A stretch of DNA of 64,000 bases from Ferrimonas sediminicola (GCF_005116715.1 NZ_SWCI01000012.1:1-64000); one strand, 5' to 3'. Counted from the stretch's first letter, positions 42,384 through 51,874 are shown. Numbers and translations are program-made. The notes: generated by a model not told the origin, from the letters alone.

Positions 42384-44516
42384 ATGAGCAGCGTACGAAT
42401 CGAACTGGAGAGTGACGGCATCCTGCAGCTGGTGCTGGATAAACCCGGCGCCTCCGCCAATCTGATGGACCAGGCTTTTGCCGAGGACCTGGCCACCACG
42501 GTGAAAGCCATCGAGACGATGAGCTACACCGGCATTATCCTGCGTTCCGCCAAGCGCACCTTCTTCGCCGGGGGCGACCTGGGGCAGATAGCCCAGGTGA
42601 CCCGGGACGGCGCCGAGCCCTTCTTCAATATGGTGGAGTCGATCAAGGCCAGTCTGCGCGTCCTGGAGACCGGCGGCAGGCCGGTGGTGGCCTGCATCGG
42701 CGGCGCCGCCCTCGGCGGCGGTTGGGAGCTGGCTCTGGCCTGCCATCATCGTATCGCCCTGGACAGCAAGGGGGTGAATGTCGGGCTGCCCGAGGTCACC
42801 CTGGGGCTGCTCCCCGGTGGCGGAGGCGTGGCCCGCACCGTGCGCATCTTCGGTTTGCAGCAGGCGCTGCCGCTGCTGACCGAGGGACGCCAGTTCTCCC
42901 CGGTCCAGGCGCTGGAGACGGGGCTGGTGCACCAGTTGGCGCAGTCTGAGCAGGGGATGCTGCAGCTGGCCAGGGAGTATATCCAGGCCCATCCCAAGGC
43001 GGCTCAGCCCTGGGATGAAAAGGGCTATCGTCTGCCCGGAGGCAATCCCGGCTCCCCCAAGGTGGCGCAGATGCTGGCGCTGGCTCCGGCCATGCTGCGC
43101 AAGAAGACCAAGGGGGTGATGCCCGCCCCGGAGGCGATCCTCTGCGCCATGGTGGAGGGGGCCCAGGTGGATTTCGACACCGCCTGCCGCATCGAGTCCC
43201 GCTACTTTGTCCAGCTGGTGTGCAGCCAGCAGGCGAAGAACCTGATCAACACCTTCTGGTTTGAGCTCAACGCCATCAAGGGGGGCGCCGGACGTCCTCC
43301 GGAGTTCGCCCCCTCCAGGGTGACCCGGGTCGGGGTGCTGGGGGCCGGGATGATGGGGGCCGGCATCGCCTATGCCGCCGCCTCCAGAGAGATGGAGGTG
43401 GTGCTGAAAGACATCAGCCTGGAGCTGGCCCACAAGGGCAAAGCCTACAGTGAGGGGCGGATGGCGAAGCGGGTTGAGCGGGGGCGCAGCAGCGAGGCCC
43501 AGGCTCGGCAGCTGCTCGAGCGCATCCGGCCGACGGAATCGGTAGCGGATCTGGTGGGGTGTGAGCTGGTGATCGAGGCGGTATTCGAAAACCGCTCGCT
43601 CAAGGCCCAGGTGACCCGGGAGGCGGAGGCGGTGCTGGCCGACCATGCACTGATGGCCTCCAACACCTCCACCCTGCCCATTACCGGCCTGGCCCAGGCA
43701 TCGACGCGACCGGAGAACTTCATCGGCCTGCACTTCTTCTCCCCGGTGGACAAGATGCCCCTGGTGGAGATCATCTGCGGCCAGCAGACCTCGCCCGAGT
43801 CCCTGGCCCGGGCCTATGACTTCGTGCTGCAACTGGGCAAGACGCCGATCGTGGTCAACGACAGCCGCGGTTTCTTCACCTCCCGGGTGTTCGCCACCTT
43901 CACCAACGAGGGGATCGCCATGCTGGCGGAAGGGGTGGCTCCGGCCGCCATCGAGAATGCCGCCTGGCTGGCGGGGTTCCCGGTGGGGCCGCTGGCGGTC
44001 TCCGACGAGGTCAGCCTGACCCTGATGGAGAAGATTCGAAATCAGACGGAGGCGGATTTGGCCGAAGAGGGGATTACCGCGCCGCCCAGGGAGTCGGACC
44101 CGGTGATCGACCGCATGCTGGAGCTGGAGCGGGCGGGCAAGGCCGTGGGGCAGGGGTTCTACGACTACCCCCAGGGGAAGAAGAAGCGACTGTGGAGCGG
44201 CCTGGGCGGGCACTTCCCCCAGGCGGAGGTGCAGCCCGATGTGCAGCAGCTTAAGGATCGGCTGCTGTTCATCATGGCGGTGGAGACGGCGCGCTGCCTG
44301 GAGGAGGGGGTGCTGGGTCATCGTCGCGATGCCGACGTGGGCTCCATCTTCGGCATTGGTTTTCCCGCCTGGAGCGGGGGCGCCATCCAGTTTATCGATC
44401 ATCTGGGGGCCGCGGCCTTCGTGGCCCGGGCCGACGAGCTGGCCGACAACCACGGCGAGCGCTTCCGGGTGCCCGACGGCTTGAGAGCGCGCGCTACCAA
44501 GGGGCAGGGCTACTAG
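42384..44516 (+). CDS. FadB/FadJ-like enoyl-CoA hydratase / 3-hydroxyacyl-CoA dehydrogenase
   Basis: A 710-residue bifunctional beta-oxidation protein. N-terminal crotonase domain (to about residue 190): SAKRTFFAGGDLGQI, GGAALGGGWELALACH and LPEVTLGLLPGGGG contain the two catalytic glutamates. The dehydrogenase half begins with the NAD motif VGVLGAGMMGAGIAY (about 313) and has LHFFSPVDKMPLVEII and VNDSRGFFTSRVF. It lacks the motifs of the isomerase-rich FadB tail and is closer to FadJ in length. It lies 11 bases after the thiolase gene. Confidence 0.9.
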   Translation: MSSVRIELESDGILQLVLDKPGASANLMDQAFAEDLATTVKAIETMSYTGIILRSAKRTFFAGGDLGQIAQVTRDGAEPFFNMVESIKASLRVLETGGRPVVACIGGAALGGGWELALACHHRIALDSKGVNVGLPEVTLGLLPGGGGVARTVRIFGLQQALPLLTEGRQFSPVQALETGLVHQLAQSEQGMLQLAREYIQAHPKAAQPWDEKGYRLPGGNPGSPKVAQMLALAPAMLRKKTKGVMPAPEAILCAMVEGAQVDFDTACRIESRYFVQLVCSQQAKNLINTFWFELNAIKGGAGRPPEFAPSRVTRVGVLGAGMMGAGIAYAAASREMEVVLKDISLELAHKGKAYSEGRMAKRVERGRSSEAQARQLLERIRPTESVADLVGCELVIEAVFENRSLKAQVTREAEAVLADHALMASNTSTLPITGLAQASTRPENFIGLHFFSPVDKMPLVEIICGQQTSPESLARAYDFVLQLGKTPIVVNDSRGFFTSRVFATFTNEGIAMLAEGVAPAAIENAAWLAGFPVGPLAVSDEVSLTLMEKIRNQTEADLAEEGITAPPRESDPVIDRMLELERAGKAVGQGFYDYPQGKKKRLWSGLGGHFPQAEVQPDVQQLKDRLLFIMAVETARCLEEGVLGHRRDADVGSIFGIGFPAWSGGAIQFIDHLGAAAFVARADELADNHGERFRVPDGLRARATKGQGY

Positions 44517-44563
44517 GCAAAGATCAACAGACCCTGACACCAACTGATTTCAAGGAGGAGAGT

Positions 44564-45712
44564 ATGTTTCCAAGAACCCTGTTTGACAGTGACCATCAAC
44601 TGTTTCGCGACAGCGTCCGCCGCTTCCTGGAGGCGGAGGTGCTGCCCTTCCACGCCCAGTGGGAGAAGGAGGGCTGCGTCGACCGCAGCCTGTGGCTCAA
44701 GGCGGGGGAACAGGGGTTTCTCTGTCCAACCCTGCCTGAGGCCTATGGCGGGGTGGGGGTGGATTTTCGCTACAACGTCATCATCAACGAGGAGATCGCC
44801 CGGATGGGGGCGTCTGGACTGGGCTGGGGGCTGCACTCGGACATCGCCGTGCCCTACCTCCTCCACTATGGCAGTGAGGCCCAGAAGCGGCGGCTGTTGC
44901 CCGGTTGCATCAGCGGCGAGTTGGTGACCGCCATCGCCATGACTGAGCCGGGCACCGGCTCGGACCTGCAGGGGATCCGCACTCGTGCCGAGCGTGTTGG
45001 CGACGGCTGGCTGCTCAGTGGCGCCAAGACCTTCATCACCAATGGTCAGCACGCCGACCTGGTGATCGTAGTGGCCCGCACCGATCCCGGTGCCGGCTCC
45101 CGGGGCTTCAGCCTGTTCCTGGTGGAGGCGGGAATGGCCGGGTTCAGCCGCGGCAGCAATCTGGAGAAGATCGGCATGAAGGCCCAGGACACCTCGGAGC
45201 TGTTCTTCGACAGTGTGCGCCTGCCCTCCGACGCCCTGCTGGGGGAGGAGGGGGCCGGTTTCGCCTACCTGATGCGGGAGCTACCCCAGGAGCGGCTGTC
45301 GGTGGCCAGCAACGCGGTGGCCAATGCCGAGTCGATCCTGGCGCAGACGGTCGCCTACGTGTCTGAACGACGCGCCTTCGGCAAGCCCATCGCCGCCCTG
45401 CAGAACACCCAGTTCAAATTGGCGGAGTGCCGCACCAAGCTGGATGCGGCCCGGGTGTTTACCGACCGCTGCATCGAACTGCACCTGGAGGGCAGGTTGG
45501 ATGCGGCCATGGCTGCCGAGGTGAAGCTGCTCACCACTGAGCTTCAGGGTGAGGTGCTGGATGAGTGCCTGCAGTTGCACGGCGGCTATGGCTACATGTG
45601 GGAGTACCCGGTGGCCCGGGCCTGGGCCGATGCCAGGGTACAGCGGATCTACGCCGGCACCAGTGAGGTGATGAAACTGATCATCGCCCGCAAGATGCTG
45701 GAGCAGCAATGA
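44564..45712 (+). CDS. Acyl-CoA dehydrogenase (LCAD/IVD-type active site)
   Basis: A 382-residue FAD enzyme for alpha,beta-dehydrogenation of an acyl-CoA. Seen: AIAMTEPGTGSDLQGI, GAKTFITNGQHADLVIV, LPQERLSVASNAVANAE, RRAFGKPIAALQNTQFKLAE and LHGGYGYMWEYPVARAWADARVQRIYAGTSEVM. In short- and medium-chain enzymes the catalytic base is the glutamate of YEGT; here that position is alanine (YAGT), while the helix-G segment RELPQERL (E239/E243) is kept, as in long-chain and isovaleryl-type enzymes. GGAGGAG precedes the ATG. The next gene overlaps by four bases. Confidence 0.9.
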   Translation: MFPRTLFDSDHQLFRDSVRRFLEAEVLPFHAQWEKEGCVDRSLWLKAGEQGFLCPTLPEAYGGVGVDFRYNVIINEEIARMGASGLGWGLHSDIAVPYLLHYGSEAQKRRLLPGCISGELVTAIAMTEPGTGSDLQGIRTRAERVGDGWLLSGAKTFITNGQHADLVIVVARTDPGAGSRGFSLFLVEAGMAGFSRGSNLEKIGMKAQDTSELFFDSVRLPSDALLGEEGAGFAYLMRELPQERLSVASNAVANAESILAQTVAYVSERRAFGKPIAALQNTQFKLAECRTKLDAARVFTDRCIELHLEGRLDAAMAAEVKLLTTELQGEVLDECLQLHGGYGYMWEYPVARAWADARVQRIYAGTSEVMKLIIARKMLEQQ

Positions 45713-46881
45713 GCCCCGAAGCCAGTGGCCCCCTGACCGGCCTCAAGGTGCTGGATTTCTCCACCCTGTTGCCGGGGCCCTTCGCCAGCCAGCTGCTGGC
45801 GGACATGGGGGCCGAGGTGATCCGCATCGAGTCCCCCTCCAGGCCGGATCTGCTCAGGCAACTGAGCCCCAGGGTGGGCGGGGAGTCGGCGGCGCACCTT
45901 AGCCTCAACCGCAACAAGCGCAGCCTGGCGCTGGATCTCAAGGCGCCGGAGGCCAGGGCGGTGGTGCGGCGGCTGGTGGCGGAGCACGACATCCTGCTGG
46001 AGCAGTTCCGTCCCGGGGTGATGGCCCGCCTGGGGCTGGATTACCCCAGTCTCAGTGAGTGTAACCCGGCGCTGATCTACTGCTCCCTCACCGGCTATGG
46101 CCAAAGCGGGCCCCTGGCCAGCCGGGCCGGGCACGACATCAACTACCTGGCGTTGTCGGGACTGGCCAGCTACAGCGGCCGCAGGGAGCCGGTGCTCGGC
46201 GGTACCCAACTGGCGGATCTGGCCGGAGGCTCCCAGCAGGCGGTGATCGCCATCCTGGCGGCGCTGTTTGAGCGCCAGCGCAGCGGCCGGGGTCAGCATC
46301 TGGATGTCGCCATGGCCGAGGGGGCCCTGGCCCTCAACGCCCTGGCCGCGGCGGCGGTGGGAGCGGGGGCGCCGGTCCCCGGACCGGGCACTGAGGTGCT
46401 GAACGGAGGCGGCGTCTACGACTATTACGCCACCGCCGATGATCGTTACCTGGCGGTGGGGGCCCTGGAGCCCCAGTTTGCCCTGGCCTTTTTCCGGGCC
46501 ATCGGCCGGCCCAAATGGGCATCGCAGGCATCGGCCACTGCAGGTCAGCAGGCCCGGCTGAAGGGGGAGATTGCCGAAGTGATCGCCGGTCAGACGCTGG
46601 CGTATTGGCAGCAGGTATTCGCCCCCCTGGACTGCTGCGTCGAGCCGGTACTGACCCTGGATGAGGCCATGGCTCATCCCCAGTTCGTCGAGCGCGGCAT
46701 GGTGAGGCAGGTCGATCATCAGGGGCAGAAACTGACTCAGCTGGCCTGCCCGCTGAACCGGGAGCAGCAAATCCGTCCGGGCGCGGCCCTGGGCGAGGAT
46801 AGCCTGGCGGTGCTCAGGGAGCTGGGCTTCGGCGAGGAGGAGGTTGCCGATCTGGCCCGCCTCGGGGTGATCGCCGGTTAG
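45709..46881 (+). CDS. CaiB/BaiF-family (type III) CoA transferase
   Basis: A 390-residue family III CoA transferase that moves CoA between acyl groups. Seen: LTGLKVLDFSTLLPGPFASQLLADMGAEVIRIE, the typical start, followed by NRNKRSLALDLKAPEARAVV, where the aspartate of LALDLK lies near the family's catalytic aspartate region, and TGYGQSGPLASRAGHDINYLALSG. ATGA overlap with the dehydrogenase gene shows translational coupling. With no acyl-CoA synthetase in the unit, it is the likely substrate-activating step. Substrate unknown. Confidence 0.88.
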   Translation: MSPEASGPLTGLKVLDFSTLLPGPFASQLLADMGAEVIRIESPSRPDLLRQLSPRVGGESAAHLSLNRNKRSLALDLKAPEARAVVRRLVAEHDILLEQFRPGVMARLGLDYPSLSECNPALIYCSLTGYGQSGPLASRAGHDINYLALSGLASYSGRREPVLGGTQLADLAGGSQQAVIAILAALFERQRSGRGQHLDVAMAEGALALNALAAAAVGAGAPVPGPGTEVLNGGGVYDYYATADDRYLAVGALEPQFALAFFRAIGRPKWASQASATAGQQARLKGEIAEVIAGQTLAYWQQVFAPLDCCVEPVLTLDEAMAHPQFVERGMVRQVDHQGQKLTQLACPLNREQQIRPGAALGEDSLAVLRELGFGEEEVADLARLGVIAG

Positions 46882-46904
46882 GGCAGGCCCCCTTGAGCCG
46901 CAAC

Positions 46905-46932
46905 GAGAGAGGGCGCCTGAGGCGCCCTCTCT
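46905..46932. terminator. Bidirectional stem-loop
   Basis: AGAGAGGGCGCC/GGCGCCCTCTCT, a 12-bp perfect stem with 3- to 4-base loop between the CoA transferase (plus) and the Nudix gene (minus). T-run poor. Confidence 0.65.
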
Positions 46933-46942
46933 GCTGTCTGGG

Positions 46943-47476
46943 TTAAGCGACCCGTTCCCGGTTTGCCTCCAGCCGGGCTGCCAGGTACTCCAGCAGCCAG
47001 GTTTCCCGCTGGATCGACAGGCCTGCCTTGGGGCTGGCGGCCATGGTCTTGTGGTTGTGGGCGATGGCGTCGTGGATGTTCACCCACAGCGGGCGCATGC
47101 CGTTCTGCCGCTCGTAGTGCTCCAGCAGGGTGTCGCCCAGCTCGCGATCGGCGCGGCACCGATAGCAGTAGGAGTGCATCCGCTGGTTGTCGGCGTCCTC
47201 CTTGTACCATGGGCGCAGCTCTTCATAGAGCCCGAGTTCCTCAAGGATGGCCAGGTTGGTGGCGCCGGTCTCCTCGGCCACCTCGCGCAGCAGCGCCTGC
47301 TCCAGACTCTCTCCCGGATCCACCCCGCCACCGGGCAGGCTGTAGTCCTCGTAGCGCTGGGTGTAGAGCAGCAGAATCTGTTCGCCGTCGAGGATGGCGG
47401 CCCGCACCGCCTGGCGCAGGGTCTCGCTGCCCTGGGGGATGGCGTCAGGATGGGTGGTGCTGTTCAAGCGCTGCAT
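46943..47476 (-). CDS. Nudix hydrolase
   Basis: A 177-residue Nudix pyrophosphohydrolase. Seen: the box GGGVDPGESLEQALLREVAEETGA, fitting G-x5-E-x7-R-E-x2-E-E-x-G, within residues about 50-75. A helical C-terminal extension (MRPLWVNIHDAIAHNHKTM) follows. ATG 47476 has GGAG at 8 bases; TTG 47497 is less likely. Substrate cannot be predicted; it resembles the broad-range ADP-ribose or nucleotide hydrolases. Confidence 0.85.
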   Translation of the reverse strand: MQRLNSTTHPDAIPQGSETLRQAVRAAILDGEQILLLYTQRYEDYSLPGGGVDPGESLEQALLREVAEETGATNLAILEELGLYEELRPWYKEDADNQRMHSYCYRCRADRELGDTLLEHYERQNGMRPLWVNIHDAIAHNHKTMAASPKAGLSIQRETWLLEYLAARLEANRERVA

Positions 47477-47534
47477 CTGGGGGTCTCCGGCAATCAAAGC
47501 GGGTCATTGTACGCAAAGGGGCTGGGGGAGAAAA

Positions 47535-47565
47535 GGGCCCCGCAGCCGGATGCTCTGCGGGGCCC
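47535..47565 (-). terminator. Terminator of the fliM-flhA operon
   Basis: On the minus strand GGGCCCCGCAG, a 9-base loop and CTGCGGGGCCC followed by TTTT, 30 bases after the flhA stop. Confidence 0.72.
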
Positions 47566-47596
47566 AAAAGCCACTCCCTGGCGTGGAGAAGCAAGA

Positions 47597-49681
47597 TCAG
47601 GGGGTGAGCTGGGCGGCGATCTCCAGTTCGCGGGTTTCCGGGACCTCGTTGTAGGAGAGCACGTTGAGGCCGCGGGCGAAGGCCAGGGCGTAGCGGCCCA
47701 GCAGCGGTCGCAATTGAGGTGCCACCAGCAGCAGCGGCGGCAGGCCCTGCTGGCGGGCGGCGGCCAGGTGCTCCGGCATCGCCTGCTGCAGCTTCGCCAG
47801 CAGTTGCGGATCCACCGGGAAGGAGTCCAGAGCCACCTGGCCACCCTGTTGCGCCTGGTTGAGGGCGGTGAGCAGCTGCTGTTCGATCTCGGGGGCCAGG
47901 GTGATGACGCTGAGCTTGTCGCTGTCGCCGGCGATCTGGTGCACCAGGTTGTGCTTGAGGGCGCAGCGCACATCGGCAGCCAGCAGCACCGGGTCCTTGG
48001 TGGTCTCGCTGCTCTCGAGCAGGGTGGTGGCGACGGTGCGGATATCCTTCAGGGAGACCTGTTCCCGCAGCAGCAGTCGGAAGGTTTTCAGCTGCTGTAC
48101 CGGGGTCAGGGCGGTGGACAGCGCCTCCGACAGCTTGGGGGCGACCAGGGCCAGTCGCTCCCCCAGGGCGGCAATGTCATCGTGCTGCAGCATATTGGGT
48201 AGGGCTTCGCGCAGCAGCTTGCTGACGTGGGTGGCGATGATGGTGGCGTGATCCACCACCGAGTACCCCAGATTCAGCGCCTTGGCCTTGTCGGCGCCGT
48301 CGATCCAGATGGCGTCCATCTGATAGGCGGGATCCTTGGTGATGATCCCCTCGATGTTGCCGTAGACCGGCCCGCTCTGGATCGCCAGCAGCCGTTCGGG
48401 CTGCAGCTCCTCCTGGGCCAGGGGGGTGCCCAGGATGGCGATCTGGTAGCCGTTGGGCGGAAGGGAGAGGTTATCTCGCACTCTCACCTCGGGCAGCAGG
48501 AATCCGGCCTGCTCCGACAGGGTACGGCGGATGCCGGTGAGGCGCTTGATCAGCTCGGCCCCCTGGCTGCGGTCCACCAGGTGGACCAGGCGATAGCCCA
48601 CCCCCAGTTCGATGATGTCGGTGTGCGGCAGCGCCTCCCAACTGGGCTGGGCGGGCTCGTTGATCAGCTCCTGCGCCTTCTCCTCTACCTCCTCCAGAGG
48701 AGAGGCGGGTGCCAACTGTCCCTGGCGCAGGGCGACGAAGCCGATGACTCCGGCGAAGGAGAGGAACACCAGGGCCGGCATGCCGGGCACCAGGCCCAGG
48801 ATCGCCATCACCCCGGCGGCGGTGCCCAGCACCTTGGGGTTGGCCAGCAACTGACGGGAGAGCTGCTTGGGCATCTCCTCGGCGTCGGAGACCCGGGTCA
48901 CCACGATGGCGGCGGCGGTGGCCAGCAGCAATGACGGGATCTGGGCCACCAGGCCGTCACCTATGGTCAGCAGGGCGTAGGTCTTGAACGCCTCGGCGGC
49001 GCCGAGATCGTACATGAACACGCCGATGCAGATGCCGCCAATGATGTTGATCGCCAGGATCAGGATGCCGGCGATGGCGTCCCCCCGGACAAACTTGGAG
49101 GCACCGTCCATCGCCCCGTAGAAGTCCGCTTCCCGGGCCACCTCCTGGCGCCGTTTCCTGGCCTGATCCTGGGTCAGGGTGCCGGCGTTGAGATCGGCGT
49201 CGATGGCCATCTGCTTGCCGGGCAGGGCATCGAGGGTGAAGCGGGCCGAGACCTCGGAGATGCGCTCGCCGCCCTTGGTGATCACCACGAAGTTGATGAT
49301 CATCAGGATCAGGAACACCACCGCGCCCACCACGTAGTTGCCGCCAATCACCACCTCACCGAACGCCTGGATCACCTTACCGGCGGCGTCGCCGCCCTGG
49401 TGGCCCTCGATCAGCACCACCCGGGTCGAGGCGACGTTCAGGGTCAGCCGCATCAGGGTGGCCAGCAGCAGCAGGGTGGGGAAAACGGAGAACTCCAGGG
49501 GCCGGCGAATGGACACGGACACCAGCAGCACCAGGATAGCCAGGATAATGTTGAAGGTGAACAGGATATCCAGCAGCCAGGGTGGCAATGGCAGAATCAC
49601 CATGGCCAGGATAGCCAGCAGCATCACCGGGATGCCCATAAAGCCTTTGTTGTCAGTCAGTGCCTGTAGCAGCCGTGTCAT
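47597..49681 (-). CDS. flhA: Flagellar export gate protein FlhA (lateral system)
   Basis: A 694-residue membrane protein forming the cytoplasmic ring of the flagellar export gate. Eight transmembrane helices fill the first 310 residues, with the FHIPEP-family loop FVVITKGGERISEVSARFTLDALPGKQMAIDADLNAGTLTQ at about 120-170. The C-terminal half is the cytoplasmic docking domain (LGYSVVDHATIIATHVSKLL). Length and motifs are complete. It is last in the run fliM-N-P-Q-R-flhB-flhA. The lateral designation is by gene order, which matches the second flagellar clusters of Vibrio and Aeromonas. Confidence 0.94.
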   Translation of the reverse strand: MTRLLQALTDNKGFMGIPVMLLAILAMVILPLPPWLLDILFTFNIILAILVLLVSVSIRRPLEFSVFPTLLLLATLMRLTLNVASTRVVLIEGHQGGDAAGKVIQAFGEVVIGGNYVVGAVVFLILMIINFVVITKGGERISEVSARFTLDALPGKQMAIDADLNAGTLTQDQARKRRQEVAREADFYGAMDGASKFVRGDAIAGILILAINIIGGICIGVFMYDLGAAEAFKTYALLTIGDGLVAQIPSLLLATAAAIVVTRVSDAEEMPKQLSRQLLANPKVLGTAAGVMAILGLVPGMPALVFLSFAGVIGFVALRQGQLAPASPLEEVEEKAQELINEPAQPSWEALPHTDIIELGVGYRLVHLVDRSQGAELIKRLTGIRRTLSEQAGFLLPEVRVRDNLSLPPNGYQIAILGTPLAQEELQPERLLAIQSGPVYGNIEGIITKDPAYQMDAIWIDGADKAKALNLGYSVVDHATIIATHVSKLLREALPNMLQHDDIAALGERLALVAPKLSEALSTALTPVQQLKTFRLLLREQVSLKDIRTVATTLLESSETTKDPVLLAADVRCALKHNLVHQIAGDSDKLSVITLAPEIEQQLLTALNQAQQGGQVALDSFPVDPQLLAKLQQAMPEHLAAARQQGLPPLLLVAPQLRPLLGRYALAFARGLNVLSYNEVPETRELEIAAQLTP

Positions 49682-49690
49682 CGGTTATCC

Positions 49691-50821
49691 TCAATCGTGA
49701 CGCAGGTGTTGGGGAATATGAAACTGGGGCAGGGGCTCGGGGCGCCCCTGTGTGCCCTGCCTGAACGCCTTCAACTGCAGCACATAGCTGAGCACGTGGG
49801 CGATGGCGTGGTAGAGCTGGGACGGGATCTGCTGTTCCACCTGGGTGGAGTAGTAGATGGCCCGGGCCAGAGGCGGCGCGCTGACCACCTCCAGTTGGTA
49901 TTTTGGTGCCAGTGACCGCATGTACAGCGCCACCTCATCGACCCCCTTGGCCAGCACATAGGGGGCGTCGGCGCGCTCGGGGTCGTACTTCAGCGCCACC
50001 GCGTAGTGGCTGGGGTTGACCAGCAGCACATCGGCCTGGGGAAGCGCCACTTCCGCCCGGCCTCGGGCCATCTTCTGCTGCAGCTGGCGGATGCGCGATT
50101 TGACCTCGGGTTTGCCCTCCTGCTGCTTGTGCTCATCCTTAACCTCCTGCTTGCTCATCTTCAGCTTTCGTCGGTGGCTCCAGAGCTGATAGGGCAGGTC
50201 GATGAGGCCGACCACCGCCACGGCCCCCGCCAGCCAGTAGAGGCCGGTGGTCAGCAGATCTGAGGCCCGCTCCAGAGCCAGGGGCAACGGCTGGCGGGCC
50301 AGGTGGGGCAGGGAGACCCAGACCTGGCGCAGGTAGAGCCCCATGGTGCCGGCAATCAACACCACCTTGAGGACTGACTTGCCCAGCTCCGCCAGGGCAT
50401 TGAGAGAGACCAGCCTGCCGAAGCCGGCGATCAGGCTGATGCGGCTGAGCTTGAACCCGGCGTTGTTCAGGCTCAGCAGTGGCCCTCCCGGCAGGGAGGC
50501 CGCGGCGGCGGTGAGCAGGTAGAGCCCGGCCAGCAGGGGGACCAGGGCCTGAAGCAGCATCAGCAGTGCCAGCCCCAGATGCTGCTGCATCATCCCCGCC
50601 ACCTCGAGATCCTCACGGGTCAGCGACAGGTTGTCGGCGCTGACCCCCTGAATAAAGCTGGCCAGGTAGCCGCTGCCGCCGTCGAGCAGGGTGGCCGCCC
50701 CCAACAGCAGCACGGCGCTGGCAAAATCCTTGGAGCGAGCAACCTGGCCCTGCTCCCTGGCCTTCCTCAGGCGGCTGGCCGTGGGTTGTTCGGTTTTGTC
50801 GCCGCCCTGCTGATTGCTCAT
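49691..50821 (-). CDS. flhB: Flagellar export switch protein FlhB (lateral system)
   Basis: A 376-residue protein with four membrane helices and a cytoplasmic tail holding the self-cleaving NPTH-type site, here VNPSHYAVALKYDPE (NPSH). The threonine is replaced by serine. Seen also: DKTEQPTASRLRKAREQGQVARSKD at the N-terminus, standard for FlhB. Auto-cleavage between N and P changes export from rod/hook to filament proteins. Its ATG overlaps the fliR stop by four bases. The NPSH variant is uncommon. Confidence 0.93.
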   Translation of the reverse strand: MSNQQGGDKTEQPTASRLRKAREQGQVARSKDFASAVLLLGAATLLDGGSGYLASFIQGVSADNLSLTREDLEVAGMMQQHLGLALLMLLQALVPLLAGLYLLTAAAASLPGGPLLSLNNAGFKLSRISLIAGFGRLVSLNALAELGKSVLKVVLIAGTMGLYLRQVWVSLPHLARQPLPLALERASDLLTTGLYWLAGAVAVVGLIDLPYQLWSHRRKLKMSKQEVKDEHKQQEGKPEVKSRIRQLQQKMARGRAEVALPQADVLLVNPSHYAVALKYDPERADAPYVLAKGVDEVALYMRSLAPKYQLEVVSAPPLARAIYYSTQVEQQIPSQLYHAIAHVLSYVLQLKAFRQGTQGRPEPLPQFHIPQHLRHD

Positions 50822-51597
50822 GGCGTTCCCCCGATGGCGTGCAGCATCGCCCGCAGGGCATCACTGGTGAGTTCGCTGTAGAGACTGGGCAGCCCGGTGA
50901 ACACCAGCAGCAGGCACACCAGGCCCATCATCATCGACATGGGGAAACCCAGGGCAAAGATGTTGAAACTGGGGGCGGCCCGGCTGAGCACCCCGAAGGT
51001 GAGGTTGACCAGCAGCATGGCGGTGACGGCGGGAATGGCCAGGGTCAGGGCGGCGGCAAACATCCATCCCAGACGCTGGACCAGATGCTCCAGCGGCAGG
51101 TTCAGCACACCGCTGCCTACCGGCCACAGGGTGAAACTGTCCACCAGGATCCCCAGGGCCACCAGATGCCCCTCCAGCACCAGGAACATCAGGATGCCGT
51201 AGAGCATCAGCAGCTGGCTGATGATGGCCTGGCTCATGCCGTTCACCGGGTCGTTCATGACCGCCATGGAGAGGCCCATCTGCATCGACACCACCGACCC
51301 CAGCACCGTGAGGGCGTGCAGCAGCAGCAACAGCGGAAACGCCAGGATGATGCCGGTGAGGATCTGCTCGGCGGCCAGCAGCGCCGCGGTCAGGGAGGTG
51401 GCATCCACCTGGGGCGGCGCTGGCACCATGGGGGCCATCACCACCGACAGCACCAGGGCAAGCAGGATCTTGGCCCGCATCGGCAGGTGGGCGCTGGAGA
51501 ACATCGGCAGCACGGTGAAGGCCCCCATCAGCCGGCAGAAGGGCCACCAGACGTGTCCCAGCAGGCTGCCCAGTTCGGCGCTGGTAAGGGTCAGCAT
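50818..51597 (-). CDS. fliR: Flagellar export gate protein FliR (lateral system)
   Basis: A 259-residue membrane protein of the FliPQR export gate, with six hydrophobic segments and the family motif FTVLPMFSSAHLPMRAKILLALVLS at about 28-52. It overlaps flhB by four bases and starts 3 bases after fliQ. Complete in length. Confidence 0.93.
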   Translation of the reverse strand: MLTLTSAELGSLLGHVWWPFCRLMGAFTVLPMFSSAHLPMRAKILLALVLSVVMAPMVPAPPQVDATSLTAALLAAEQILTGIILAFPLLLLLHALTVLGSVVSMQMGLSMAVMNDPVNGMSQAIISQLLMLYGILMFLVLEGHLVALGILVDSFTLWPVGSGVLNLPLEHLVQRLGWMFAAALTLAIPAVTAMLLVNLTFGVLSRAAPSFNIFALGFPMSMMMGLVCLLLVFTGLPSLYSELTSDALRAMLHAIGGTP

Positions 51598-51600
51598 GGC

Positions 51601-51870
51601 CTAGCCGATGAGGTAGGGAATGTCATGGAACAACCTCTGGAACAGGTCGATGAGCTGCCGCAGCAGCCAGTGGCCGGCGAACAGTACCATCAGCAGGGTC
51701 ATGATCAGCTTCGGCAGGAAGCTCAGGGTCTGCTCGTTTACCTGGGTGGCCGCCTGGAACACGGCGATCAGGATCCCCAGCGCCAGGCCGGGCAGGATCA
51801 GCACCGCCACCATATTCACCACCAGCAGTACGGCATCGGCAAACAGAGTACTGAGTACTTGGGTATCCAT
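51601..51870 (-). CDS. fliQ: Flagellar export gate protein FliQ (lateral system)
   Basis: An 89-residue protein with two membrane helices (VLLVVNMVAVLILPGLALGILIAVFQ and the second after residue 50) and the family motif AVFQAATQVNEQTLSFLPKL. Length is standard. It follows fliP by 4 bases. Confidence 0.93.
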   Translation of the reverse strand: MDTQVLSTLFADAVLLVVNMVAVLILPGLALGILIAVFQAATQVNEQTLSFLPKLIMTLLMVLFAGHWLLRQLIDLFQRLFHDIPYLIG

Positions 51871-51874
51871 AGGG

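Noticed and set aside
41751-44543. 930-codon minus-strand open frame
   Set aside because: Antisense to the thiolase and FadJ-like genes, with no motif or ribosome site; GC-rich shadow.
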